A stretch of 64,000 nt of DNA. It comes from Bacteroidales bacterium. GTDB taxonomy: Bacteria; Bacteroidota; Bacteroidia; Bacteroidales; VadinHA17. Positions 1 to 8,840 of the stretch are shown here, one piece after another (the stretch's first letter is position 1; every line of letters begins with the position of its first letter). The translations under genes were made by a program, and so were the position numbers. The DNA lies in contig JALHSP010000109.1 of NCBI GenBank assembly GCA_022865305.1, forward strand, positions 21,948 through 85,947, given 5' to 3'. The notes beneath the pieces were generated by a model, which was not told where the DNA came from, did no database searches, and worked only from the letters and a program-made list of their open reading frames with translations.

Positions 1-1090
1 CTCTTCTCTTGTAATTATCATTTCCGCTTATACTTAAACCGGACAGATCTCTTCCATTGGTAAATATCAGCCTTTCACATAAAGGATTTCCATCATTTCC
101 GAATAATGTGATATGATTGATCCCCGGCGTAAGACTGGTTTTGGGAATGGTGATCCTGACATTGTTGCCGGATATTCTGAAATATTCGGAATAGTCTTTA
201 GTACCACGTGTATGGATAAAAAGAAGAAAAGTTTTATTAATGTCAGAAACAATATTTTCATTGACTGAAACAAGAATTGAAATTAAATCATTACTGAAGT
301 TGTCCACCTTCAGGGCATAACCTTTATCTGACACTTCCGGAAGATATGTCACAGAGTCTGCTGTTGATACATAATATTTATTGCCATACGCAGGTATCAA
401 TTCAAATGAAGCAGTTCCGTATTCATCGGTTTTAAAATATGTTACTGAGTCGCCTTTAATATCTCTTATAACACCGGCAAATTGCTGGCTACGCTGATAA
501 CGGTCAAATACTTTTACTGCTACTTTCGAGGGAACTCCACTTAATAGTGTTCTTCCCTCAGGGTAGAATTCAATATTCCGGTTTTTCCTGAATCTATTTT
601 CATAAATAATCTTTCTTTTAAAGCTCTTATCCCGTAATGGATTATATATGTTTATATTTTTCATAAAGCAATTAACAGGGAGAAAGTTTTTCATCCAGTT
701 GGTATAAACTCTTAATGTATATGTGCCTGAACTAAGAGTATCCGGAAGAAGAACATTTCCAGGGCCATATCCATCACGGATTATAATGCGTTTCTGAACA
801 ACCGGAAAATTATCCGGATTGAGAAGCTCAAAATATGCCAGTCTGCTTTTCCCCGATTGCTTACCGGTTTTTCTGTCAACAACAAAAACATTAAACCAGA
901 CGTCTTCTCCTGCAATATAATCTTCCCTGTCGGAGTGAACATATATCTCTTCATAAGGGAAATTTGAGCAAAAATTATTTAGCTGAGTCAGGATCTTTTC
1001 ATCCGTTTTAGTCTGTGCAATAAGCAGGCCGTCAGTCAGTGAGACAAACATTAATATGGAAATAACGGCTGTATTGAGATTCCTGGTCAT
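1..1090 (-). CDS. MG2-type exported protein, C-terminal part outside the window
   Basis: The frame is open on the minus strand from an ATG at 1088-1090 to the window edge, about 363 codons, so only the N-terminal part is seen. It begins with a signal peptide (TRNLNTAVISILMFVSL). Near residue 45 comes EEIYVHSDREDYIAGEDVWF, the hallmark of the macroglobulin-like MG2 fold in large Bacteroidota proteins that usually run 800-900 residues and often end in a TonB plug-like domain. A second beta-sandwich stretch follows (FYPEGRTLLSGVPSKVAVKV). It is the last gene of a minus-strand run behind DUF4249 (22 bp gap), so it probably acts at the outer membrane with the TonB receptor. The family is clear; the function is unknown. 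Confidence 0.8.
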   Translation of the reverse strand, partial: MTRNLNTAVISILMFVSLTDGLLIAQTKTDEKILTQLNNFCSNFPYEEIYVHSDREDYIAGEDVWFNVFVVDRKTGKQSGKSRLAYFELLNPDNFPVVQKRIIIRDGYGPGNVLLPDTLSSGTYTLRVYTNWMKNFLPVNCFMKNINIYNPLRDKSFKRKIIYENRFRKNRNIEFYPEGRTLLSGVPSKVAVKVFDRYQRSQQFAGVIRDIKGDSVTYFKTDEYGTASFELIPAYGNKYYVSTADSVTYLPEVSDKGYALKVDNFSNDLISILVSVNENIVSDINKTFLLFIHTRGTKDYSEYFRISGNNVRITIPKTSLTPGINHITLFGNDGNPLCERLIFTNGRDLSGLSISGNDNYKRR

Positions 1091-1112
1091 CAGTTATCTT
1101 TTACATTTTTAT

Positions 1113-2228
1113 CTAATCAATCCAGAAAGGAGGCTTACGGATAAAGCCTTCTGCTGTACAATCTGCGCACCTTCTATAAGGAGTTGTTATCCGGTAAATA
1201 GGAGGTGCAAAAGTATGATCCTCGATAATCCAGACACTCACATTCAAACCAGGAATTGGTTTTAAACCAAATACCGTGTCACCTGGCACGCATTGTGAAT
1301 AAAAATTCGGCGAACCCAGGAATTTATCCTGAATGAATATCCTGTTTTGAGTCAATGCTGATACACTAAAATAACCCAGGACAGGTTCATCAGGATCTTC
1401 GAAACAATGAATATTGCTGGGGATTGACATTGGAGTGACATCATAGAGCCCTCCAACATTCTCTGAAACATTTTTTACTTTTTCCCAGTAAGTGTATTCA
1501 TCTTTATTCAAAGAGTACTGGGTAACAAGTATACTGTATTTTACCTTTAGCCTGTCGGTTTCATTTGATATAAACTTAATAGGGAATTTAGTAACTCTTG
1601 CCTGGTTGTAAAGAGATGTGTTTTTAATAAAAATCTTATCGGAATTATTTGTCTTCCAGCACACTCTGTTTGGTACACTGAATGGCAGGTGAAACTCCCA
1701 TGTCTCGGTAAAATTCCACCTGAAGTAAAGACATTCTTTCAAAGGATCGTGACTATCTATGTAAATCTGGCATCCTTCCAACGGAATACCAAACTCATTT
1801 GACTCGTCGATAATTGTCTTTTCATAATAAACAGAGTCAATGAGAGGGACAGGCTTCATTTCCATGGGATTTGAAACAAATGTTCGATTATTGGTCTGGA
1901 TTGTTAAGGTATAAATATCATTTACTTGTCCATGGAATTTTGTTGAATCAGTAATGTATGTACCAGGAGATGATTCTTTCAGGTCATATTTCATGCCATG
2001 CTTATCGGTAATTGAGACTTTACACCCTTTCACAGGCTTAGGAACCAGGATTTTACCCAGGGGAAGTGAGGTAGAAACTTTGATCGTATTAGTCCGGTAT
2101 TGGTCAGTGATCAATCCTTCAACAACAAGGAGCGCTTTGTCTTCCTCGATTTCAGGGATAAACTGAATTATACAGCTGGTAACCAGCAAAAGTGACAAAC
2201 CTGTTATAAAAAGTATTAAATATCTCAT
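1113..2228 (-). CDS. DUF4249 domain lipoprotein
   Basis: This is a 371-residue lipoprotein. Its leader ends in a lipobox (LLLVTSC), so it should be acylated at Cys19. The mature part opens with the DUF4249 pattern (ALLVVEGLITDQYRTNTIKV), followed by beta-rich sequence containing SNPMEMKPVPLIDSVYYE and a C-terminal cysteine pair (RRCADC). DUF4249 proteins are regularly encoded directly after TonB-dependent receptors in Bacteroidota, and here the receptor ends only 6 bp upstream. By analogy it may be a surface partner that helps capture the substrate, but no substrate is known for the family. Length fits the family. Confidence 0.85.
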   Translation of the reverse strand: MRYLILFITGLSLLLVTSCIIQFIPEIEEDKALLVVEGLITDQYRTNTIKVSTSLPLGKILVPKPVKGCKVSITDKHGMKYDLKESSPGTYITDSTKFHGQVNDIYTLTIQTNNRTFVSNPMEMKPVPLIDSVYYEKTIIDESNEFGIPLEGCQIYIDSHDPLKECLYFRWNFTETWEFHLPFSVPNRVCWKTNNSDKIFIKNTSLYNQARVTKFPIKFISNETDRLKVKYSILVTQYSLNKDEYTYWEKVKNVSENVGGLYDVTPMSIPSNIHCFEDPDEPVLGYFSVSALTQNRIFIQDKFLGSPNFYSQCVPGDTVFGLKPIPGLNVSVWIIEDHTFAPPIYRITTPYRRCADCTAEGFIRKPPFWID

Positions 2229-2234
2229 GTTAAT

Positions 2235-4970
2235 TTAAAAATCAAAATTGAATGACACAGATGGAATTGGTCTGCCAAAAACAGATAACATGTACCCTTT
2301 TACCATGTTCTTCTCATATTTAAAATATACTGAATAAATATTTTGTCGTCCCAGAATATTATAAATGGAAAATATCCAGTGCGGGTGAGCTATTTTTTTA
2401 GATTTCAGGTTCCCGCTTATTGTTATCGAAAGGTCGAGCCGGGAATAATATGGAATTCTGTATTTATTCCTGTCGGAAAAATGAGTCAGAACAATATCTC
2501 CGATTTTATATGCTGCAACAGGATAAGTGACCGGTCGTCCTGAACTGTAGGTATAATTTGCGGATAAACTGAAACGCCGTGAATACAGATAATTAAAGGT
2601 GAGTATGAGGTCATGTGGTTTATCAAAATTTGCAGGAAACCAGTTCCCTGCATTAATTTTTTCCTCACTTAAACTGCTTGTGCTTCTGATCAGGATCCTT
2701 GAATAAGTATATCCGACGCTCCAGCGTATCCGTCCTTCCTGCTTCTTTAATAAGAGTTCCATTCCATAAGCTTTCCCCTCAACATCAATGAGATCCCTTT
2801 CAATATATTTATTCATTATCAGGTTGGTGCCACCCTTGAAATCAACCATGTTTCCTATCACTTTATAATAGATTTCCACTGACGCTTCAATCTTTTTCTT
2901 ACTCAGCATCCGGTAATACCCGGCAGCAAACTGATCACCTATCTGTGGCTTCAGGTAATAGTCACTTAGCTTCCATGTATCGGAAGGAGAAATTGATGTG
3001 GTATTTGAAAGCAGATGAAGATATTGTCTGGTCCGGTTATAATTAAGCTTAAAGGAACTGTTATCGTTAAGCCTGTAATTCACTGATAACCTGAATTCAG
3101 GTCCTGCATATGTCCTGTAATTTTCTGATCTGCCAAAGGATATTGTATCGGTTACAGATGAAATGTTCCGTGTGAAAGCATCGTTATAAAGAAAGAATGT
3201 CTGCGGACCAAATGCAAAAAATGAAGATAATCTTATTCCGGCATTCACCGATACATGATCTGTCACAATATACCTGTCTTCAATATAAAATGCTGACTCA
3301 AGAGCTCTTTGCCTTGTAATTATATCAGGATGTACTATTGAAGAGTCTCCTGCCGCTTCGAAGCTCCCCGGAAGTACTTCATATCTGGTAAGATCAAATC
3401 CGAAATTTATCTCGTTCCTGCTGCCCGGATACCAGTTGATATCCGCTTTAAGACCCGTGCTGTTAATCTTATGTGACAGTACAAATGCCTCCTGAGGCAC
3501 TTTCATGCTTGAAATATCATAATTATAATTACTATTGTTAAATGTCAGGCCTGAGAAAAAACGACTGCTGAAAAAATGACGCCATCTCAGGGCTACTATA
3601 TTGTTACGATATTTATATACTGTATCAGAATTGAATCTGAAAGAATCATGACTGTAATAGGCTGACAAATCGATCTTATTCTTTTTATTTATATCATATG
3701 CTACTCTTGCGTTTATATCATAGAATGCCGCTCTGCTGTTTCTCAGTGCAGGATTCTCGATCAATCCTAATATCCAGTTTGAATAGGTTGTCCTGCCAGC
3801 CAGCAGATAGAAACAGGTATCTTTTTTGACAGGTCCTTCAATCACAACGTGAGTTGTAATAGGACTTATTCCAGCGTTACCTGCAAATTCTCTCCTGTTT
3901 CCCTCCCTGGGAACAATATCCAGAACCGATGAAATTCTCCCGCCATAACGTCCCGGGATACCGCCCTTATACAGGGTGGCATCCTTAATTATGTCAGAAT
4001 TGACTGCTGAGAAAAAGCCAAAAAAATGCGACGAATTATAAACTGGGGCTCCATAAAGCAGGATAAGATTCTGATCTGCAGAACCTCCCCTGACATTAAA
4101 CCCGGCCGATCCTTCACCTACTGACTGCACTCCCGGTATTAAAAGTATGCTTTTAATTATATCTGATTCCCCCATTGAAGTCGGCATAAGACGAAATGAT
4201 ACTATATTAATCTTCTCGACTCCAACCTCAAAACGCTGCAGAGTAATATTCTTATCCGCTGAGACAATAGTCTCTTTCAACGGTACAAGGGTACTTTTCA
4301 TTTCAATATTAAGTTCACCGGATCCAAAAAGGTTAATATCAATTACCCGCTCCTTCATCCCGATAAATGAAACCCGTGCCGTATGACTGCCCCTGGGAAT
4401 GGTCAGTGTATAAAAGCCATATTCATTGGAAATAGTACCGACAGATAGTTTCGGAACATAAACAGTTGCACCGGCAACAGCTTCTCTTGTATCTTTATTC
4501 GTTATGTAACCTGATATAATCACATTGCCGGATTTATTTTTATCGGCAGGATTTCCAATGTCAGCAACCAGATTATCTGCTGAGGGGTTCTCCTCTACAG
4601 GTCCTTTATAATCATTACCGGGGATATAGTTCTGTTTCTCCTCACCTACCGCATCAGCAATCTTTACAGCAAAATTCCTTGTCAGAACGATGTTTTGGGA
4701 ATCATCAATATAATAAAATAAAGTTGTGCCTCTGAAAAGGCTGTCGAGAATATCTGTCAATGATAGATTGCCTTCATATTCTCCCAGTTTCAGATCTTTA
4801 ATCCATTCGTCATTATAGAAAAACCTGACGGGATAGAGTGATTCACTTCTGGCAACAAACTCATTAAAACCAAGCCCTTTGTAATCCCAGGTAATCAGAT
4901 ACTTTTCCTGAGATTTTGCAAAAGAATTACCCAGGAATAACAAAGCCAATATCAGTATCTTAATTTTCAT
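2235..4970 (-). CDS. TonB-dependent receptor with N-terminal STN domain
   Basis: This 911-residue outer-membrane transporter starts with a signal peptide (MKIKILILALLFLGNSFA). Residues about 25-100 resemble the secretin/TonB short N-terminal domain (STN). Then come a carboxypeptidase-regulatory-like domain (ISGYITNKDTREAVAGATVY, from about residue 150), a plug (GVQSVGEGSAGFNVRGGSAD) and a beta-barrel ending in Phe (VSFNFDF). STN domains usually contact a FecR-type anti-sigma factor, yet none is encoded nearby. No SusD gene lies beside it; the partner is DUF4249, so this is not a classical SusC/SusD pair. It is the second gene of a four-gene minus-strand run. Substrate unknown. Confidence 0.9.
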   Translation of the reverse strand: MKIKILILALLFLGNSFAKSQEKYLITWDYKGLGFNEFVARSESLYPVRFFYNDEWIKDLKLGEYEGNLSLTDILDSLFRGTTLFYYIDDSQNIVLTRNFAVKIADAVGEEKQNYIPGNDYKGPVEENPSADNLVADIGNPADKNKSGNVIISGYITNKDTREAVAGATVYVPKLSVGTISNEYGFYTLTIPRGSHTARVSFIGMKERVIDINLFGSGELNIEMKSTLVPLKETIVSADKNITLQRFEVGVEKINIVSFRLMPTSMGESDIIKSILLIPGVQSVGEGSAGFNVRGGSADQNLILLYGAPVYNSSHFFGFFSAVNSDIIKDATLYKGGIPGRYGGRISSVLDIVPREGNRREFAGNAGISPITTHVVIEGPVKKDTCFYLLAGRTTYSNWILGLIENPALRNSRAAFYDINARVAYDINKKNKIDLSAYYSHDSFRFNSDTVYKYRNNIVALRWRHFFSSRFFSGLTFNNSNYNYDISSMKVPQEAFVLSHKINSTGLKADINWYPGSRNEINFGFDLTRYEVLPGSFEAAGDSSIVHPDIITRQRALESAFYIEDRYIVTDHVSVNAGIRLSSFFAFGPQTFFLYNDAFTRNISSVTDTISFGRSENYRTYAGPEFRLSVNYRLNDNSSFKLNYNRTRQYLHLLSNTTSISPSDTWKLSDYYLKPQIGDQFAAGYYRMLSKKKIEASVEIYYKVIGNMVDFKGGTNLIMNKYIERDLIDVEGKAYGMELLLKKQEGRIRWSVGYTYSRILIRSTSSLSEEKINAGNWFPANFDKPHDLILTFNYLYSRRFSLSANYTYSSGRPVTYPVAAYKIGDIVLTHFSDRNKYRIPYYSRLDLSITISGNLKSKKIAHPHWIFSIYNILGRQNIYSVYFKYEKNMVKGYMLSVFGRPIPSVSFNFDF

Positions 4971-4982
4971 GCTTCAGTGAAG

Positions 4983-5690
4983 CTATCTGTTTTGACTATC
5001 ATAAAACTGAAGTACCGGAACGAAACTGTCGGGATCTTTTCTTATAACATTTAACCTGTCACGTTTAATATAACTCCTGATCTCTGTTTTCCTGTCCCCA
5101 AGGAGATTGAATAATTCCCTTCTGCCGGAAACCTGAACAATTGCACTGTCTTTTCTTATATAAATACGGTGCTGCTGATAAAATTCATCATTTACCCTGT
5201 TGAGAGACTGGATATCAACCTTCTTGATATATTTTACAAAAAGCGCAGTCGGACCATCATAAAGAACATTAACATATCCATTAAGCAGACTTGCACTATC
5301 ATTTCCCATGTTTAAAACATGGTGTAATCTGTTCTGATATTCAATTGTGAATTCTTCGATCATTTCTTTATTCAAGGTAATGATAGTCTGAGGATTTACA
5401 TAAAGAATAACTTCATCATTACAGATATCATATTTAATCTTCAGGTTTTGGAACTCCCTTCCATTAAAGAAGACATTCCCGGTAAGAAAATCACCTGAAA
5501 GGAAGAATGGGTCGCCATTGACCCTGATATACAGATTATGCCATATTCTCCCATTATAAATCAACTGTTTCTCAAGCGGAGTATCCTGAAATCCTTTTTT
5601 TGGCATGCAACCGGATGGCAGAGAACCGTAGCAATTTATGTTTAGTAAAGCAGATAAGAGTATAATATGATTAAGTACTGACATTCTCAT
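4983..5690 (-). CDS. Exported protein of unknown function
   Basis: I do not recognise a family. The open frame extends up to 5762, but the first 24 residues look non-coding in character. A start at Met25 or Met27 (about 5690 or 5684) puts a plausible signal peptide (SVLNHIILLSALLNINCYG) at the N-terminus, so I chose 5690. The remaining roughly 235 residues are beta-rich and basic at the C-terminus and have no transmembrane segment. It ends 12 bp before the TonB receptor start and is probably the first gene of that operon. It could be a periplasmic accessory of the receptor; that is inferred from position only. Confidence 0.6.
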   Translation of the reverse strand: MRMSVLNHIILLSALLNINCYGSLPSGCMPKKGFQDTPLEKQLIYNGRIWHNLYIRVNGDPFFLSGDFLTGNVFFNGREFQNLKIKYDICNDEVILYVNPQTIITLNKEMIEEFTIEYQNRLHHVLNMGNDSASLLNGYVNVLYDGPTALFVKYIKKVDIQSLNRVNDEFYQQHRIYIRKDSAIVQVSGRRELFNLLGDRKTEIRSYIKRDRLNVIRKDPDSFVPVLQFYDSQNR

Positions 5691-5847
5691 TAAAGGATAA
5701 AAACTCGCTGAATTCTTGTTAACTGGTTTTTGAAAGGGATGTGCCGGATAATCAGTATCCATTTTTCACCCGGGATCTCAATTGCAGATCAGTTAATGAT
5801 TTAAATTTTAAAAAGATCTCTCTGGAGTAGTGAAAGTGATAAATTAT

Positions 5848-6891
5848 CTATTTTACAATCGGTGTGAGTAAGATATTCCGGTATGAGACTTTTCCATGAT
5901 CACCCTGAAGATAAATAGGACCCGGTGCAAACACGTCAGATTTCATAGCACCGCCTGTAGGACCATAAACAGGCTGATTATCAATTATTTTAGTTCCATT
6001 AAGAATCACTGTAATATGCCGGTCGCAAAGAGTAATATCCATTGATTGCCACTCCCCTGCCGGTTTTTCAGCGGCTGTGACTGGTTTGATACGGCTGTAT
6101 ACAGCTCCCATATTGTGAGGATCCAGTTCTCTTTTATAGGAGTCCATAACCTGAATTTCGTAAATCCCCCGCAAATATACTCCGCTATTACTGCCGGCAG
6201 GTACATTTACCTCCAGCTTCAGATTAAAATCCTCGAATTCCTGATCAGTTCTGAGATTCCCGTAACTAATATGTGGTGCACCTTCGGTCTGGACAGGATC
6301 ATTAACAAGGACTCCGTCAACAACCTTGAATCCATTAGTTTGTTTCTCATCGATCAGCTTCCAGCCAGTCAGGTCTTTACCGTTAAACAGAATAACAGGT
6401 GTTCCAAATTTAAGGCTGGTCAAATCAGGTGCGGGAGGAACAGGAGGAAGCTTTGTTCCTGTAAAAAGTGTAGAATCTACACTTAATCCGTTCCTGCGCG
6501 GTGATAACAATATTCCATTAATTTTATCACCGTTTTTGGTGATTTCCAGCCAGTTGGCAACCACATGACTTTTTACGGGGTTATTGTTTTCATCCCTCTT
6601 TCTGATAATATTATTTGAACGTTGAATGACCAGAACATAGTCTTTTGCCAGAAAGATTGCAGATACAGGTAAAACACTGCCGCCACCCCACAGGATATCT
6701 GCATCCAGGTAATTGTCTTCCTGACGTACTTCAATCCAGCCGACAGAACCACCTTCTATATCAATTGTCCACTGACCAAGGAATTCAGAAATATCAGTTT
6801 TCTGAATGGGGGCTTCTTTTGTTTCAACTTTACACGATGTAACAGATAAAGAAGCAATTACAAAAGTAAAAAAGATAATAATAGTTTTCAT
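5848..6891 (-). CDS. DUF1080 (3-keto-disaccharide hydrolase-like) lipoprotein
   Basis: The lipoprotein starts at MKTIIIFF (6891); the nine preceding codons up to 6918 are less likely coding. The lipobox is SVTSC. Residues about 30-150 form an extra beta domain (FLGQWTIDIEGGSVGWIEVR). The DUF1080 domain follows, with its typical opening FNGKDLTGWKLIDE and the core GSNSGVYLRGIYEIQVMDSY. The fold is concanavalin/laminarin-like, and the family includes 3-keto-glucoside hydrolases. With the Gfo/Idh/MocA oxidoreductases in this window it fits oxidative sugar cleavage outside the cytoplasm, though no substrate can be read from the sequence. Confidence 0.85.
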   Translation of the reverse strand: MKTIIIFFTFVIASLSVTSCKVETKEAPIQKTDISEFLGQWTIDIEGGSVGWIEVRQEDNYLDADILWGGGSVLPVSAIFLAKDYVLVIQRSNNIIRKRDENNNPVKSHVVANWLEITKNGDKINGILLSPRRNGLSVDSTLFTGTKLPPVPPAPDLTSLKFGTPVILFNGKDLTGWKLIDEKQTNGFKVVDGVLVNDPVQTEGAPHISYGNLRTDQEFEDFNLKLEVNVPAGSNSGVYLRGIYEIQVMDSYKRELDPHNMGAVYSRIKPVTAAEKPAGEWQSMDITLCDRHITVILNGTKIIDNQPVYGPTGGAMKSDVFAPGPIYLQGDHGKVSYRNILLTPIVK

Positions 6892-7017
6892 GGTTTGGCT
6901 ATTTGGGATTAGTAACATTCAAAAAATACCTGAAGGAAATTAACAAAGTATGAAGGTACGACAAATTATCTTTGATGATAATCCTTAACGGATTGATATT
7001 TTCGTTAATGTTTTTAA

Positions 7018-7103
7018 AAGTTGCAGGTTACAGGTTCAATTCCCCCTTTGAAGGGGGTGAGGGGGATGTCTTAACACCCCCCAGCCCCCCCTCAAGGGGG
7101 GAA
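7018..7103. repeat. Dispersed GGGGGATGT palindromic repeat, inverted pair
   Basis: A C5-TTTGAA-G5 unit followed by TGAGGGGGATGT (from 7041) is met by its inverted copy (ACACCCCCCAGCCCCCC...GGGGGGAAT, ending at 7103). The pair can fold into a long hairpin in the gap between two minus-strand genes. It is preceded by a GTTGCAGGTTACAGG run. Related copies lie near 15960, 36903 and 46604-46703. Confidence 0.85.
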
Positions 7104-7118
7104 TCTATTGCCTCCAGT

Positions 7119-8156
7119 TTATTGTTGCTGCTGTTCTTTTAAAATTTCCCTCTTCATTTTCCGGTTTTCCAGTATCCTGGCATATTTCAGAGCCAGTCTT
7201 GTTTTATAGTCTTCCCAGGCCTTCTGAGTCCATGATAATGCTTCATCAAGATTACCATTTATCTCATTGATAATACCCATATTATAGCATGCTCTTCCGG
7301 CTATTTTCATGTTGGGATTATCCGTTTCCTTTTCCCATAGCTGACCCGCTTCATCCCATTTGTCCATCTGAGCTTTCCTTTTAGCAATTTCAAAATTATC
7401 AGTACCCTTTACAAAATAATCACGCATCACACGCAACTGAAAAGGCAGGAGCCGGAGAGCATAACGGTGGCCTGCTTTATTACTCACTTCTTTAACCGCC
7501 TCTTTTCTACCAAGCAGCGCTGCGGCTGCCACTACCGGTGTGAGTCCACTCCCTGTGAAAACTACCGACTCTGCATAAATATATTCATCAGCTATTATCT
7601 GACCGGCCGGATCATAGATCCTCCAGCCTGTTTTTACAATTGTTTCCATATTAGCCTGAGTTTCGATTGCTCCAAGTATCGCTCCAAGGGCACCCTTCCT
7701 GTCAGCACTCCGTGTAGAATAACTGATCCTGGTATCAGTATCATACATTTCGAGTGAGAAAAGTGCATCTGTACCGGTCTCTGAGCATATCTTACTGACA
7801 ATCTCCCAGGAAAGCGGAGCAGGGAAAACATTCAGTTTCGGAGTTCTGAAATCAATGTCGCTCAATAATTTAATTTCATCAAACCTGGAGTTACTAAGAA
7901 GCTCATCGGTCACTCCTCTAATGCTTTCCTTCGTCCCCTCTATGTCAAGTTCTTTACCTTCGAGCGATAAAGTTTTATCGATGACATCAAGGACTTTTGT
8001 TGCGTCGGATGGTGTAGTACGATTGATAATCCCGATCTTTTTAATATTCTGAGACAATGTCACAGGAGCAGGTTCAACCACATTAAGGTAAAGCTGTTGT
8101 GTCTTGCAAGACATCAGTAAGCTTACAATTAATAATAGATAAATACTTTTTCTCAT
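7119..8156 (-). CDS. DUF6340-like lipoprotein with C-terminal TPR-type helices
   Basis: This is a 345-residue lipoprotein (leader IYLLLIVSLLMSC, acylated Cys17). The N-terminal half resembles DUF6340 proteins of Bacteroidota (KKIGIINRTTPSD, then LFSLEMYDTDTRISY). The C-terminal 100 residues look like tetratricopeptide helices (WDEAGQLWEKE, ACYNMGIINEINGNLDEAL), and the tail is Gln-rich. It lies 17 bp behind the DUF1080-like gene at 8173. The family has no assigned role; a scaffold or assembly function at the membrane would fit TPR helices but is inference. Confidence 0.7.
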   Translation of the reverse strand: MRKSIYLLLIVSLLMSCKTQQLYLNVVEPAPVTLSQNIKKIGIINRTTPSDATKVLDVIDKTLSLEGKELDIEGTKESIRGVTDELLSNSRFDEIKLLSDIDFRTPKLNVFPAPLSWEIVSKICSETGTDALFSLEMYDTDTRISYSTRSADRKGALGAILGAIETQANMETIVKTGWRIYDPAGQIIADEYIYAESVVFTGSGLTPVVAAAALLGRKEAVKEVSNKAGHRYALRLLPFQLRVMRDYFVKGTDNFEIAKRKAQMDKWDEAGQLWEKETDNPNMKIAGRACYNMGIINEINGNLDEALSWTQKAWEDYKTRLALKYARILENRKMKREILKEQQQQ

Positions 8157-8172
8157 AAAACATTTGTTTTTC

Positions 8173-8838
8173 TTAAATCCTTTCCACCCTTATGTTTTTA
8201 AGGGCTGCTGTCGTATTCCAGGAAGCTATGCCAAATGGTTTTGACAACTCGACTTCCGGACGTATGGATAATGTTTTTTCTCCCTTTGCAAAATCTACAA
8301 CTACAACATCATCAATAAGGGCTTTGATAGTATCACTCTTTACTAAGAGGCAAATTCTGTACCAACGGTCCTTTTCAAACTCCATCAATTTTGTTGTCTC
8401 ATTCTCGGAGGCATCCATGCCGTTGATACTGCTGAGTCCGACCACTGTGCCACCCCAGCCTCCAACGATCAGAGTACAAGGGTTTTCCCCGACAGGGAAG
8501 GTCATTCCGCAGAAAAAATCATTACCTGATACACGTTTAGCCTCAAGAGTAACTTTATAATTGACCTGAGGGAATTCTTTCTTCCATGTTATTCCTGTAC
8601 AACCATCTCCCATAACGAGAATTATTTCACTTCCCGAAACATATACCGGTCCCTGAGGACCAAAGTTGGTAGTTTCCCATCCGTCAAGAGTCTCTCCGTC
8701 AAAAAGGTAAGTGCTGTCTTTTTCAGCAATAATCTGTTTTAGCTGATCCTGTGCCATTTTTTCTCTTTTGGGTCCTCCAGAACAATGACATAAAACTGTT
8801 GCAGCCAGGATCAGTATCGTCGATCTTACAGTTACCAT
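8173..8838 (-). CDS. Small DUF1080-like lipoprotein
   Basis: This is a 221-residue protein with a lipoprotein-type leader (ILILAATVLCHCSGG). The body matches the concanavalin-like DUF1080 layout: LFDGETLDGWETTNFG at the start, FFCGMTFPVG in the core, and KPFGIASWNTTAALKNIRV at the end. It is shorter than the usual DUF1080 protein because there is no extra domain. It overlaps nothing: rmuC ends 2 bp upstream and the DUF6340-like gene starts 16 bp downstream, so these three probably share a transcript. A role as a 3-keto-sugar hydrolase or sugar binder is inferred from the family. Confidence 0.75.
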   Translation of the reverse strand: MVTVRSTILILAATVLCHCSGGPKREKMAQDQLKQIIAEKDSTYLFDGETLDGWETTNFGPQGPVYVSGSEIILVMGDGCTGITWKKEFPQVNYKVTLEAKRVSGNDFFCGMTFPVGENPCTLIVGGWGGTVVGLSSINGMDASENETTKLMEFEKDRWYRICLLVKSDTIKALIDDVVVVDFAKGEKTLSIRPEVELSKPFGIASWNTTAALKNIRVERI

Positions 8839-8840
8839 AA

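Noticed and set aside
2235..5762. Classical SusC/SusD polysaccharide utilisation locus.
   Set aside because: The receptor's neighbour is DUF4249 and no SusD-type lipoprotein is present; the receptor also lacks the usual SusC N-terminal pattern beyond CarboxypepD.
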